Below, piece after piece: positions 31,472-41,190 of a stretch of 64,000 nucleotides of DNA. Source of the DNA: Arsenophonus sp052174475. GTDB lineage: Bacteria; Pseudomonadota; Gammaproteobacteria; Enterobacterales; Enterobacteriaceae. The notes under the pieces are model-generated. The model ran no database searches and was not told the DNA's origin. It worked only from the letters and a program-made list of their open reading frames with translations. A program made the position numbers and the translations under genes. The stretch covers positions 62,001 through 126,000 of the forward strand of contig JBQMRO010000058.1 in NCBI GenBank assembly GCA_052174475.1, written 5' to 3'. The first letter of the stretch is position 1, and the number at the start of each line of letters is the position of its first letter.

Positions 31472-32487
31472 TAGCAGGCTATGTTAGCAAAGGATTCTTG
31501 GTAGAAATCATTTATAAGGTAAAGGATTTATGTTGCAGTAGTTAACATTAAAAAGCAAACAGTTATACAAGTCAAAGAGACTCTTTCTTACTCACTACCA
31601 ACATAAAGTTGCATCTACTTAGTTGACTCAGTGATCATCTATCGGATGATATCAATTTATACATTAAAGTAACTAATTTTACTTTATCCTGATCATAGTG
31701 TTACACTGAACATCTTATCTACTAGAGATATTCATTAGGGTTACAGCCATATTATTGTAAAACCCCTAATTCCAGGAAACATTTAACAATCTTACTAAAA
31801 GTTGTCTGATAAGATCAAATCACAAGGATAAAAATGATTTAGTTATATGCAATACATGTTGAATATCTTAATTTTAAGATAGGTAAAGAGAAACAAATAT
31901 ACATTCAATTAAAAACAACCTTTAGATTACGTCATTACTCCTTGTTTCAGAGGCGACAGACAACGTAAATGCAGTAAGTAATATTTTAAGGCGACGAAAC
32001 ATTTTTTAAATTTTTTAAAGATAAGAATTATATTTCAGATAGGAAAGCTAGAAGAGGTGAGAGAGAAAGGAAATAAAAGAAAAGAACGAGTTTCAAATTT
32101 AATTAATCAAGCTCGATAAAGCATATAAACGATCAGATTCTCAAAGAGTTTAATGCAGAGTGTGTTAGCTGTTTTCTTAAGCTAATTATTGATAAAGAAT
32201 CTATCTTTTACTTGGATAGAGCAAAATTGCACAAAACCTTTGTCAGCGATCATGAAATTAGTCATCCTCTCATCTAATAAGATGAGAGAGTTATTGATAA
32301 GAAATTTCACATTTAAAATGTAAAATTTTTCAGTTAATTAAAAGAATAGCTGAGTATATCCTTTATTGTAAAGGATCGTTTTATTTACTGAATTATCTGG
32401 TATAGATTAGATTTTCTAAATCTAGAACAATTAAAATATAGATGTAGCTATAAATTTTTCTGTAAGAAAAGCAACAACTTTTAGTAA
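31472..32487 (+). mobile_element. IS1595-family relic inserted in lexA
   Basis: About 1.0 kb from GGCTATGTTAGCAAAGG at the left to AGAAAAGCAACAACTTTT at the right. Plus-strand scraps of the ISXO2-like transposase appear in order: FNNLTKSCLI.SNHKDKNDLV, then DKESIFYLDRAKLHKTFV (family 'D.DS.L.TD....Y..FA'), then VIDKKFHI.NVK (family 'KGVYHIQNVN'). Many stops. It interrupts lexA, one of the clearest IS-caused inactivations in the window. Confidence 0.78.
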
Positions 32488-32594
32488 TATAATTAAGTAA
32501 TATACAGATATATTAATATTTAACATCAATAAATGCGCAAAAAACCTATTTTTTATAACCTAAAGATCACGTAATATTGATTACTAATCACAAC

Positions 32595-32860
32595 CAATTA
32601 AATAAAATAGCTAAGAAAATTCATGTAATTCTCTAGCAATTCTATCAACTACAACTTCAATCGCACTATTTAATAATTCAACAATAGCTATCAATACTAT
32701 TGAACTAACAAGTTAATAATCGTTCAATGCCTTACAAATCAAGTAAAAAAATCTATAATTATAGCAATAAACCATCATTAGTCGCTTCTTATGTAAAAGC
32801 GACTTCACTCTTTCAAGCTGACATTAACTCTTTCAGCGAGTAATCGATTGCTTTAATAAT
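32595..32860 (-). pseudogene. dgkA: dgkA pseudogene (diacylglycerol kinase)
   Basis: One minus-strand frame reads LVSSIVLIAIVELLNSAIEV and continues VVDRIARELHE. This matches the DgkA core 'LLISSVMLVMIVEILNSAIEAVVDRIGSEYHEL', including the catalytic glutamate and asparagine of 'E.LNSAIE'. The upstream helix region is scrambled (YYRFFYLICKAL, with a stop), and the final helix after HE is lost. It is divergent from plsB, as in E. coli. Confidence 0.9.
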
Positions 32861-33012
32861 TTAGATTAAGCTCATTCTTTGATTTGCTATAAAATTTACT
32901 TTATAGGTTAAAAAAATATTTTTATAATATAATTATTATCTATTAAATAAATATTAATTACTATTTCTGATATGCTTTATATGATTCATTCAAGAGAGGC
33001 TATCGATTAGCT

Positions 33013-35478
33013 ATGTCTTTTTGGCGTAAAATTTACTATAATCTATTAGATTTACCAATAAAATTTTTGGTAAAAAGTAAACTCATACCATCAGATCCAA
33101 TTAAAGAATTGCGTCTTGATACAACACGTCCTTTTTTATATTTATTCCCTTATCATTCTAAAACAGATTTATTGACGTTACGTCAACAATGTTGTTCTAT
33201 TGGTTTACCTGATCCATTTAATCCTATTAAATTAGATAAAATTAAATTACCTGCCTATGTTTTTATTGATGATGGCCCGCGTATATTTCGTTATTATTCG
33301 CTATATCCACGTAAAGATTCAGTGAAAATATTCACTGAATATCTTGATATGCATTGTCATAATCCCGATCTAAATATTCAGATGCTACCTGTATCAGTAA
33401 TGTTCGGTCGAGCACCTGGTCGAGAAGGTCATTTACCAGCACCGTCGTTACGTTTTCTTAATGGTATCCAAAAATTTTTTGCTGTTATCTGGTTAGGACG
33501 TGATAGTTTTATTCGTTTTTCTCCTCCAGTCTCTTTACAAAAAATAGCTTGCGAATATGGTACTGATAAAATTATTGCCAACAAACTTTCTCGAGTAGCT
33601 AGAATTCATTATTCACGGCAACGATTAGCGGCAGTTGGACCAAAACTCCCTGTACGTCACGACCTATTCAATAAACTATTAACTTCAAAAGCAATTGAGA
33701 AAGCAGTTGAAGATGAAGCTAAATCTAAAAAAATTTCACTTAAAAAGTCAAAACATAATGCGATTACCATAATGAAAGAAATTGTCGCTAATTTTTCCTA
33801 TGAAGCAATCCGTATTAGTGATCGCATACTTAGTTGCACATGGAACCGACTCTATCAAGGAATTAATGTGCAACATGCTGAACGTGTGCGTCAATTAGCA
33901 GAAGACGGTCATGAAATTGTCTATATTCCTTCTCATCGTAGTCATATGGATTATCTATTATTATCTTATGTACTTTATCATCAAGGTTTAGTGCCTCCTC
34001 ATATCGCTGCAGGTATCAATCTTAATTTTTGGCCAGCTGGGCCAATTTTTCGTCACTTAGGTGCTTTTTTTATTCGCCGCTCTTTTAAAGGCAATAAACT
34101 TTACTCCACTATATTTCGTGAATATCTCAGTGAATTATTTGCGCGTGGTTATTCGATTGAATATTTTATTGAAGGTGGCCGATCTCGAACAGGTCGATTA
34201 TTGGACCCAAAAACTGGTACGTTGTCAATGACTCTACAAGCGATGCTAAGAGGTGATTCACCTCCAATTACTATTGTTCCTATCTACATAGGTTATGAAC
34301 ATGTATTAGAAGTTGATACCTATACTAAGGAACTAAAAGGTGCAGAAAAAGAGAAAGAAGGATTTTTCTCAATGCTAAGAGGTCTATGTAAGTTGCGTAA
34401 ACTAGGACAAAGTTATGTTAATTTTAGTCAACCTATTACACTAATACAATATTTAAATAAACATGTTCCAGAATGGCGTCAATCTATTAATGCTACTGAT
34501 CCTCAACGTCCAATATGGCTAAATTCAATTGTGACTCAGCTAGCTCATAAAATCATGGTTAGAATTAATAATGCCGCTGCCGCGAATGCAGTTAATTTAT
34601 GTTCAACAGCTTTGTTAGCTTCACATCAGCGCGCATTAACCCGTGAACAATTAATTGAACAAATTGAATGTTACCTCCAACTATTAAGAAATATAGCTTA
34701 TAGCGATGATAGCACAACCCCCAATAAAACTGCTAATCTTCTGTTAGAAGATGCATTGCAATTGGGTAAGTTTGAAATTGAACATGATACTATGGGCGAT
34801 ATTGTTGTTTTACCTCGAAAAAATGCCGTATTGATGACTTATTATCGAAATAATATTATGCATTTATTAGTTTTACCTTCTTTGATAGCCAATATAATTT
34901 TACATAATAAAAGTGTTCAACGTAATGAACTTGGTTACCAAGTTACACTCATTTATCCATTCCTAAAAGCAGAACTGTTTATGCGATATAGCATAGAAGA
35001 ATTATCTGAATCTATTGATATTTTGCTGAATGAATTGGCTCGTCAACAACTAATACTATTAATAGTAGACGGTTTCATAACTATCAACCCAGATCGCATT
35101 CATCCTCTTCAGCTTTTAGCTTCTGGAATTAAAGAAATGCTACAGCGTTATGCGATTACACTTTCAGTACTGAGTACAATACCTGAAATTAGCCAAAGAA
35201 CTCTTGAAAAAGAGAGCCGTATTCTTGCTAAACGTCTATCTGTACTACATGGTATCAACGCGCCTGAATTTTTTGATAAAGCAGTTTTTTCGACGCTGAT
35301 AAATACATTAAAACAGCAAGGTTATATTAATATAGAAGAAAATGCAATTATCATCGCTAATGCACAACAACTTTATCGTATTATTACTAAGTTAATATCT
35401 CCTGAGGTTTGCTTAACCATTGAAAGTATCAAACACGTTACAATAAGCCATTGCCTGAATAAATTATCTTTATATTAA
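33013..35478 (+). CDS. plsB: PlsB, glycerol-3-phosphate acyltransferase
   Basis: 821 residues (E. coli 807). This inner-membrane enzyme catalyses the first step of phospholipid synthesis, acylating sn-glycerol-3-phosphate at position 1 from acyl-ACP or acyl-CoA. Acyltransferase motif I is intact as SHRSHMDY (H308-x4-D313). Motif II follows as GAFFIRRSF (around 350-358), then motif III FIEGGRSRTGR (385-395) and motif IV IVPIYIGYE. The C-terminal 350 residues form the regulatory and membrane-contact region and are complete. A ribosome site (AGAGAGG) lies upstream of the ATG at 33013. It is divergent from the dead dgkA and convergent with ubiA, the ancestral arrangement. As the longest intact gene in the window, it shows that phospholipid synthesis is under strong selection. 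Confidence 0.97.
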   Translation: MSFWRKIYYNLLDLPIKFLVKSKLIPSDPIKELRLDTTRPFLYLFPYHSKTDLLTLRQQCCSIGLPDPFNPIKLDKIKLPAYVFIDDGPRIFRYYSLYPRKDSVKIFTEYLDMHCHNPDLNIQMLPVSVMFGRAPGREGHLPAPSLRFLNGIQKFFAVIWLGRDSFIRFSPPVSLQKIACEYGTDKIIANKLSRVARIHYSRQRLAAVGPKLPVRHDLFNKLLTSKAIEKAVEDEAKSKKISLKKSKHNAITIMKEIVANFSYEAIRISDRILSCTWNRLYQGINVQHAERVRQLAEDGHEIVYIPSHRSHMDYLLLSYVLYHQGLVPPHIAAGINLNFWPAGPIFRHLGAFFIRRSFKGNKLYSTIFREYLSELFARGYSIEYFIEGGRSRTGRLLDPKTGTLSMTLQAMLRGDSPPITIVPIYIGYEHVLEVDTYTKELKGAEKEKEGFFSMLRGLCKLRKLGQSYVNFSQPITLIQYLNKHVPEWRQSINATDPQRPIWLNSIVTQLAHKIMVRINNAAAANAVNLCSTALLASHQRALTREQLIEQIECYLQLLRNIAYSDDSTTPNKTANLLLEDALQLGKFEIEHDTMGDIVVLPRKNAVLMTYYRNNIMHLLVLPSLIANIILHNKSVQRNELGYQVTLIYPFLKAELFMRYSIEELSESIDILLNELARQQLILLIVDGFITINPDRIHPLQLLASGIKEMLQRYAITLSVLSTIPEISQRTLEKESRILAKRLSVLHGINAPEFFDKAVFSTLINTLKQQGYINIEENAIIIANAQQLYRIITKLISPEVCLTIESIKHVTISHCLNKLSLY

Positions 35479-35526
35479 GATAATAACATAAAACAGATTT
35501 AGACTGAAATCGATTATCCTTTATTA

Positions 35527-36381
35527 TTAATAATAATTTAATAAAATACCAATAAATAAAACCAATCCCACATAGTTATTATTCATAAATGCTTTAAAAC
35601 ATAATACTGGTTGACGATTGGCAATCAGTTTTTGTTGATAGGTAAATAAACATATTACTAATATCAAACTAGTAAAATAAAATATACCTAAATCTAGCTG
35701 TTGACCTATATAAAACAATACCAACACCATCGATAATTGTAAAATACTAATAATTAATTTATCATAATGAGAAAAAATAATTGCGGTTGATTTTACAGCA
35801 ATTTTTATATCGTCATTACGATCAACCATAGCATACTGGGTATCATAAATAACAGACCAAATAATATTAACCAGAAATAATAACCAGCATTCCAAAGGTA
35901 AAGACTCACTAACTGCTACATATACCATTGGAATTGACCACCCAAACGCAAAACCCAGTATAATCTGTGGAAAATGGCTAAATCGTTTGATAAATGGATA
36001 AATATAAGCTAATAATAACCCAATAACCGATAACCAAACTACCATCTTATTTAAAGTCAAGACTAATATGAAAGCGATAATAATCAATGAAAAAAATAGT
36101 ATTTTAGCTTCTTTTTCTGTTATATCACCATTTATCAATGGACGTTTTCTTGTTCTTACAACATAAATATCAAATTTTTGATCAGCGAAATCATTAATAA
36201 CACAACCAGCAGCGCGCATCAAAAAGACACCAAAAGTAAAAACTAACAAAATAAAAAGATCTGGTAGTCCTCGACTTGCTAACCATAATGCCCAATAAGT
36301 AGGCCATAGTAATAACAAGATACCTATCGGTTTATTAAAACGCATTAAACGAAAATAGGCACGCCATTTATTTAATTTCAA
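35527..36381 (-). CDS. ubiA: UbiA, 4-hydroxybenzoate polyprenyltransferase
   Basis: 284 residues (E. coli 290), an all-helical membrane protein with about nine hydrophobic segments. It attaches the polyprenyl (octaprenyl in relatives) tail to 4-hydroxybenzoate, giving the substrate of UbiD. Both Mg-prenyl-diphosphate motifs are intact: NDFADQKFD at 63-71 and YDTQYAMVDRNDD at 179-191. Start ATG at 36381. It is convergent with plsB, with only 48 bp between the stops. The upstream partner ubiC, which makes 4-hydroxybenzoate, is a pseudogene. UbiA therefore depends on another source of 4-hydroxybenzoate. Confidence 0.97.
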   Translation of the reverse strand: MKLNKWRAYFRLMRFNKPIGILLLLWPTYWALWLASRGLPDLFILLVFTFGVFLMRAAGCVINDFADQKFDIYVVRTRKRPLINGDITEKEAKILFFSLIIIAFILVLTLNKMVVWLSVIGLLLAYIYPFIKRFSHFPQIILGFAFGWSIPMVYVAVSESLPLECWLLFLVNIIWSVIYDTQYAMVDRNDDIKIAVKSTAIIFSHYDKLIISILQLSMVLVLFYIGQQLDLGIFYFTSLILVICLFTYQQKLIANRQPVLCFKAFMNNNYVGLVLFIGILLNYY

Positions 36382-36469
36382 CGTTGCTTACCCTGTTAAT
36401 TTATTTATCTCAATTTTTATAAAATGGGTGAATCTATTAAAAAACTCTATTAAAAGTAATTAATTAGAT

Positions 36470-36800
36470 GATATCATAAAAAAACAAACGCCTTAACAAG
36501 CAATTATTTTAATATAAAATCAATATAATCATGAATCTAATCTATTTCCATTAAATGGAAAATTCCCCCAATAGTACATTGCCTAAATTTATTAGCTCAT
36601 ACTCAGGACCGGTTAATTCCTTTTCTTAAATAATTGTTCATCCATATCAAACCATGGACAAACATTACTAAATAGTGCGATCTCAGATAACCAAAAGCTT
36701 GTCTATTAGACAATAGTTTAGCTTCTTCATCATGAATCATCTAAGTAAATAAAACATTCTTTATAAGGTTTTACGGTTAGTTGCTGATAAATAACATGCA
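36470..36800 (-). pseudogene. ubiC: ubiC pseudogene (chorismate pyruvate-lyase)
   Basis: Upstream of ubiA on the same strand, as in E. coli. Minus-strand frames recover LTVKPYKECFIYLDDS-type N-terminal scraps, then EEAKLLSNRQAFGYLRSHYL (family 'LP...ESR.WLREI.L'). After that comes KELTGPEYELINLGNVLLGE (family 'TLTGPELALQ.LG..PLGR'), followed by stops. The C-terminal 'R.S...L.GKPLLLTE' part is gone. UbiC would convert chorismate to 4-hydroxybenzoate and pyruvate, the entry reaction of ubiquinone synthesis. Confidence 0.85.
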
Positions 36801-37429
36801 AAATACTGAGTTATTAAACTTAATTCATTTAAGCAATTATATTGGATCTGGTAGGTTAATTTATTACATTAAAAATTAATTAATCCGTTTATTACAGAAA
36901 GTAATTGATTTATATGGATGTTTATTAAAAATACTACTAGAGAATACTTCTCTTACTCTATCTTCAGATTTCAAATATAAGAAGCATTTACAAGCTAACT
37001 ACTCTCATCTGAAAGATGTTAGTTATCACAAAAGCAAGATATAAAAGGCAATAAAAATAATATGATTTAAGGTTTAATTTTTTAATGTTTCAGCAATATA
37101 TCTGCAAACATCTACGTTCAAAACAAAATGTATCTTTAAATGCTTTTATAAGGCCTGATTACTTCTAGTCAGCAGATCTAGTCAAAGACCAGGCCTTCAA
37201 TAGGGATAATAACAATATTTGTTATTACCTGATCAGTATATCCTTTCTAATCACAATTAATGATATGTTTACTAACATAACGCATTTTATTTAACAGAGC
37301 ATTCTTGAAGTATAACCTCAATATTATCAAACTTTATCAGCTACTACTACGATTACATAAATCAATATGTAAAACAGCTTTATTTTCTGTTTTATTTATG
37401 TTTTCTCTGCAAAATATGCTGTTAATTGC
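36801..37429. other. Unassigned spacer
   Basis: malM would be upstream of ubiC in E. coli, but no trace is recognisable. The stretch is AT-rich and holds one striking inverted repeat (annotated separately). Confidence 0.4.
37150..37197. repeat. Inverted repeat AAGGCCTG...CAGGCCTT
   Basis: Perfect 8-bp G+C-containing arms separated by 32 bases, with inner sub-arms ACTTCTAG/CTAG around AGCAGAT. It could fold into a long stem-loop. There is no T-run. It may be the remains of an intercistronic element or of a mobile-element end. Confidence 0.35.
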
Positions 37430-37835
37430 AGAAGTTATGTTAGAAAAAATTGTTGCTTTGCTCGCAGAGTAATTTTGTAACCACTTTCTATTTTAATTGT
37501 TGTGATTTTAAATAAACTACTTCAGGCTAGACAATTCGGTAAATAAACGGACTTTACACCATGAAATCTATTCAGCCATCCTTTTAATCAGCTAATATAA
37601 CTATTCACATTTTAAATGTGGAATTATTTACTAATAACCCTGATTACACCCGCATTTATTAAATAATGATTAATTTTTGCTTGCTAGCAAATGTTTACTA
37701 CCATTTTGCTCAATTCGAGCAAAGGATGGAATCATATATCGATGATAGACTCAAAAAAAACAGCTAACACACTTTGCATTAAACTTTTCAATAATTTTAT
37801 CGGACACATAATCTCTCGAGCTTGAGTGATTAAAA
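37430..37835 (-). mobile_element. IS1595-family relic, truncated by IS91 fragment
   Basis: Left part of the element only, with the shared blocks CTTTGCTCGCAGAGTAATTT and TTTTAATTGTTGTGATTTTA. The rest is cut off near 37835, where IS91-like sequence starts. Confidence 0.65.
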
Positions 37836-37844
37836 ACTGGATTC

Positions 37845-38395
37845 GTTCATAGTTAGGAAATTAAATCGCTATTTAAGTTAAAAGCAAAATCCATCCTTTT
37901 CTCTTAAAAGGAGATAGGAAATTGGTTCACTTATCTATTGTAAGTGAAGACTTCATTAGAGTTTCTATTCTTTGATTTAACTCACTAATTTATAGACATT
38001 AATTCTAGGTTTAGCTTAATAAGAATCATTTTCCAATTTTATATATTATTGTTTACAACAATTCTGTTGCATATTTTAGCAAACTGCTCGTTGTTAAAAT
38101 AACCTGTCGCCATGCAAAATGGATTTGCACGGGGATCTATGCGCAGAATTCTCATTTATTAGAATGTCAAACCATAATTTTCAGTTTTTTTCTAGCCGAT
38201 CATCTCAAGAGTCTTATATACCTTCGGTAATAGTATACCTTGTTAACGATTTAACAAGAAACCATAGCAACATAGACATCTTAAAATGTCTCCATGTGAT
38301 AATTTAATATATGACTCAATTATTTTTCTGTAAAATGGTCTGCTACCAGTAGTATAAAGTCCGATGGTCTAGTAATGATGCACAACCACCCCCTC
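37845..38395 (-). mobile_element. IS91-family 3' fragment
   Basis: Minus-strand reading near 38250-38390 gives DHRT.YYW and HFKMSMLLWFLVKSLTRYT, equivalent to IS91 'YDHRTGLY' and 'HFKMVRYYGFLSNR.RGT'. The downstream part, including the block near 37870 (read on minus: CTTAAAAGGAG), matches the ends of the IS91 units at 7.1 kb and 42.95 kb in inverse orientation. The 5' part is missing at the junction with an IS256 relic. Confidence 0.65.
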
Positions 38396-38397
38396 GA

Positions 38398-39745
38398 GTT
38401 ACTAGTAAATCTAGTATATGGCCGTTTAGGCTGCTCTACTTTAATACTTTGTAAATCTATTCTTCATTCTTAAATTAAGCGTTGTTTTAGCGCCACCGTC
38501 AAAGACTAAAATTTCCTTAACCGGCTGAGTATTTCTGAGTAAATGGGAATAGCTTAAGTAGAATTGAAGGGGTTGTTTTTAACCACACTGCTTCGTACGT
38601 TAGCTTCATAGCTTCATACTGTTGTACAAAAGCCGATATTCAAATTAGATTAGTTGTGTTTATGACCACAGTGCGCTGACAAAAAGGCATAGAATACTAA
38701 TAGTTCTTATTGATCTTTCTTCAGCTTTTTATCGATGTAGGACACCTTAAAACCTTGCTAAGAAATCATCAAAGGCTTTATTAGCGCTATCGTCGTTCTG
38801 TGCTAATCATATCTCATCTCACAGCTTACCCTTAACTTTCGATTTTATGCCTTTAGGAATAAAGGTAGCGCATTAGCTATTTTGTATAGCTGACGGGTTG
38901 ACGATACATGATCGGAAACATCTTTGCTTATTGTATTTAAAAACTAAAGGCATCAACCCAGGCTTCCTACGGGAAGCCTGGGAGGTATTCTTAAGCAAGG
39001 CGATTGAAGGCCTATTAAGAAAGTTCAGATCTGCTTGCATTTGGCTTTTAATAACCATTTTTGACTACAACGAACTCCTTATATCCATTCGGGGGTATCC
39101 CCGCCAATTTTAACCGGAAGGTAAAGTCGATCAACCTGTTCTAACAGAACAGCTTATACCTTTAACTAAGAAATAAACGTTAGGCGTATCGCTAAATCAC
39201 TCAAGTACCATGTACCTATTTTATTAAAACCATTGCTGGCTCACTCTTCTGATGAAACTTAGCAAGATATATCATACGCTTCTTATCAAAAAGGGACTTA
39301 ATGCTTAGAAAATCATCGGTTGAGATGCCTCTGTATTTACAAGTGATGTGTGGTAACTTTTAACCCTTTTAGCGTGCTTCAGATAAGGTAGCAACGAGCT
39401 ATCTTGAAGGATATTCTGTTTCCTGTGATTTCCTAATCTTAGGCGCTTTAATCTTAATATCGCTCATACCCAGTCTGCATGATTCGCTGTAACAAATAAC
39501 CGTTATTATCAACGCCATGATCACCCATCGAGAAGGTGGCGTTTGAGCATGCTGTCTGTAATATAGCTCGAGCTTAACCTCAACAGAGGCGCTATCAAGT
39601 ACCCTTAAGCGCGATTACGGATAAATTCATAAAAGGAATCACGATAATATTTGGTTTCACGGCTATCTCTGCAGGGTGCATTCATAGCATATCATCTCTC
39701 TATTGTTGAAATTATCCATAAAATTAATTACCAAGATACACCAGA
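38398..39745 (-). mobile_element. IS256-family relic inserted in aceE
   Basis: Near full-length copy. The minus-strand frame at 38873-39058 reads the C-terminal transposase region: NRPSIALLKNTSQASRRKPG, then LMPLVFKYNKQRCFRSC. The 5' end lies near 39700-39745 and runs straight into aceE codons at about 39755. The element thus replaced roughly the first 100 codons of aceE. Confidence 0.72.
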
Positions 39746-39754
39746 ATTTCTGAA

Positions 39755-41190
39755 GTCCCATAAACCAGATGATAAATCTAACTTGGAGTTAGATAGTCAT
39801 ATACCTTCCTTCCAGTTTTCTGTAACTTTATATGAAGTTTATTCTAATTACTTCTTTAAAATAAAAAATACCATAAAAAATAGTAGAGATTTAATTTATT
39901 TCCAAGGACATATTTTGTCTGGTATTTATGTACTAATATTTTTGGAAGATCATCTATTCAGTGAAAAGAAAATAAATAATTTCTAATAAAAAATGGTAGA
40001 AAAGATCTTTTCTCTTATCTTTATTCTAAATTTATTCCTGAATTTTTATAATTTCCTACCAGGATTCGATGAGAATAAATCAATTAATACATTTATCAAG
40101 AAAATTTTTAAAATACTTACAACGTACCAAAGTTTAAAAAATATTCCAGATTAGAGAGTTTATCTTTTCCTTCATAATACTGAAATGGATAAACCTAAAT
40201 CTAAATCTGCTATCACGACTTGAACTTGTTAAAGATTAGATAACCTTATTTTTGTTATTAATTATAATTAATAACGCCTTGATAGACTAGTTACTGATAA
40301 CATTAAAATTATTAATAAATTAAAAGGTATTTTAGTGCTGCATGATAAGTAGACCATTAAAGTTTTATGGGTAGTTGATGAGATCAATTATTGCGTAAAG
40401 ATACTTTATGTAAACTAACTCAGTTGATGAATAAAACTCTGGATGATGACTATTAAATATTTAAGTTTGAAGATGGCGCTTATGTTTGTAAACGATTTTT
40501 CAATTGTTACCTTCAGATAAGTACAATAGTGAAAGATATGAATAAGATAAAATCTGATCGTAAAACTGTACTGAGCATAACCCGAAAAATTTTATAGTAT
40601 TTTAAAAAAATAAGGCACTAAAGGTAAGTTAATATTTATTTTAGATCAAAAAGTTAAATACTACGGCCATTGGCGAACGAATATTGCTGAAGATAAAATA
40701 TTTTCTTTCAGATGAAAAATCGAGCTGAAGAAGAAATTTGTTACTTTTGTGATCGCTTTAATATGTTGGCAGCAAATGATTAAGTAGAAAATTGTTTTTA
40801 TTACTTTTAAATAAAATTTATGAAGATATAAATATCTGCATGAACATAGTTAAGCATTGAGTGGTATTTAGCAGGATGAAATCTTATAAATTAAAAATTA
40901 AATATTCTTAGCCTAAGAAATTTTCGCTAATTATTAGCAATACAAGATAAGTAGATCTCTACTACAATTACATTTATACATACTTTGAATGTAATATTAC
41001 AAAATAACTTAATTAAAGATTGTCTACTGCTAATCATTACTAATGAATGATATACTTTTGATATAAAAAGTGTATTCCGTTAGATTGAAATCTATAATCC
41101 AAGCATATAGTAATACAGTCATCAGGATCGTAAAAAACGTAGCATAACTGTCATATATGATCGACAGTATATAGATTACGCTATTTTAGG
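39755..41190 (+). pseudogene. aceE: aceE pseudogene, 5' part (pyruvate dehydrogenase E1)
   Basis: Plus-strand readings follow AceE in order from about residue 95. NLELDSHIPSFQFSVTLYEV (family 'DLELGGH..SFQSSATIY') opens it, then SRDLIYFQGHILSGIYVLIF (family 'GDLVYFQGHISPGVYARAF') up to about 39985. Next come LPGFDENK, TEMDKPKSKSAITT near 40190 (family 'GDGEMDEPESKGAI'), RLDNLIFVINYN, then MNKTLDDDY and KFEDGAYVC near 40430-40480. The 'TIKGYG' thiamine-diphosphate region is degraded near 40650. It stops where an IS91 unit is inserted near 41190. The first about 100 codons are missing, replaced by IS256. Confidence 0.92.

Noticed and set aside
38898..39113. 71-codon plus-strand open frame
   Set aside because: Antisense to the IS256 C-terminal region, which is readable on the minus strand.
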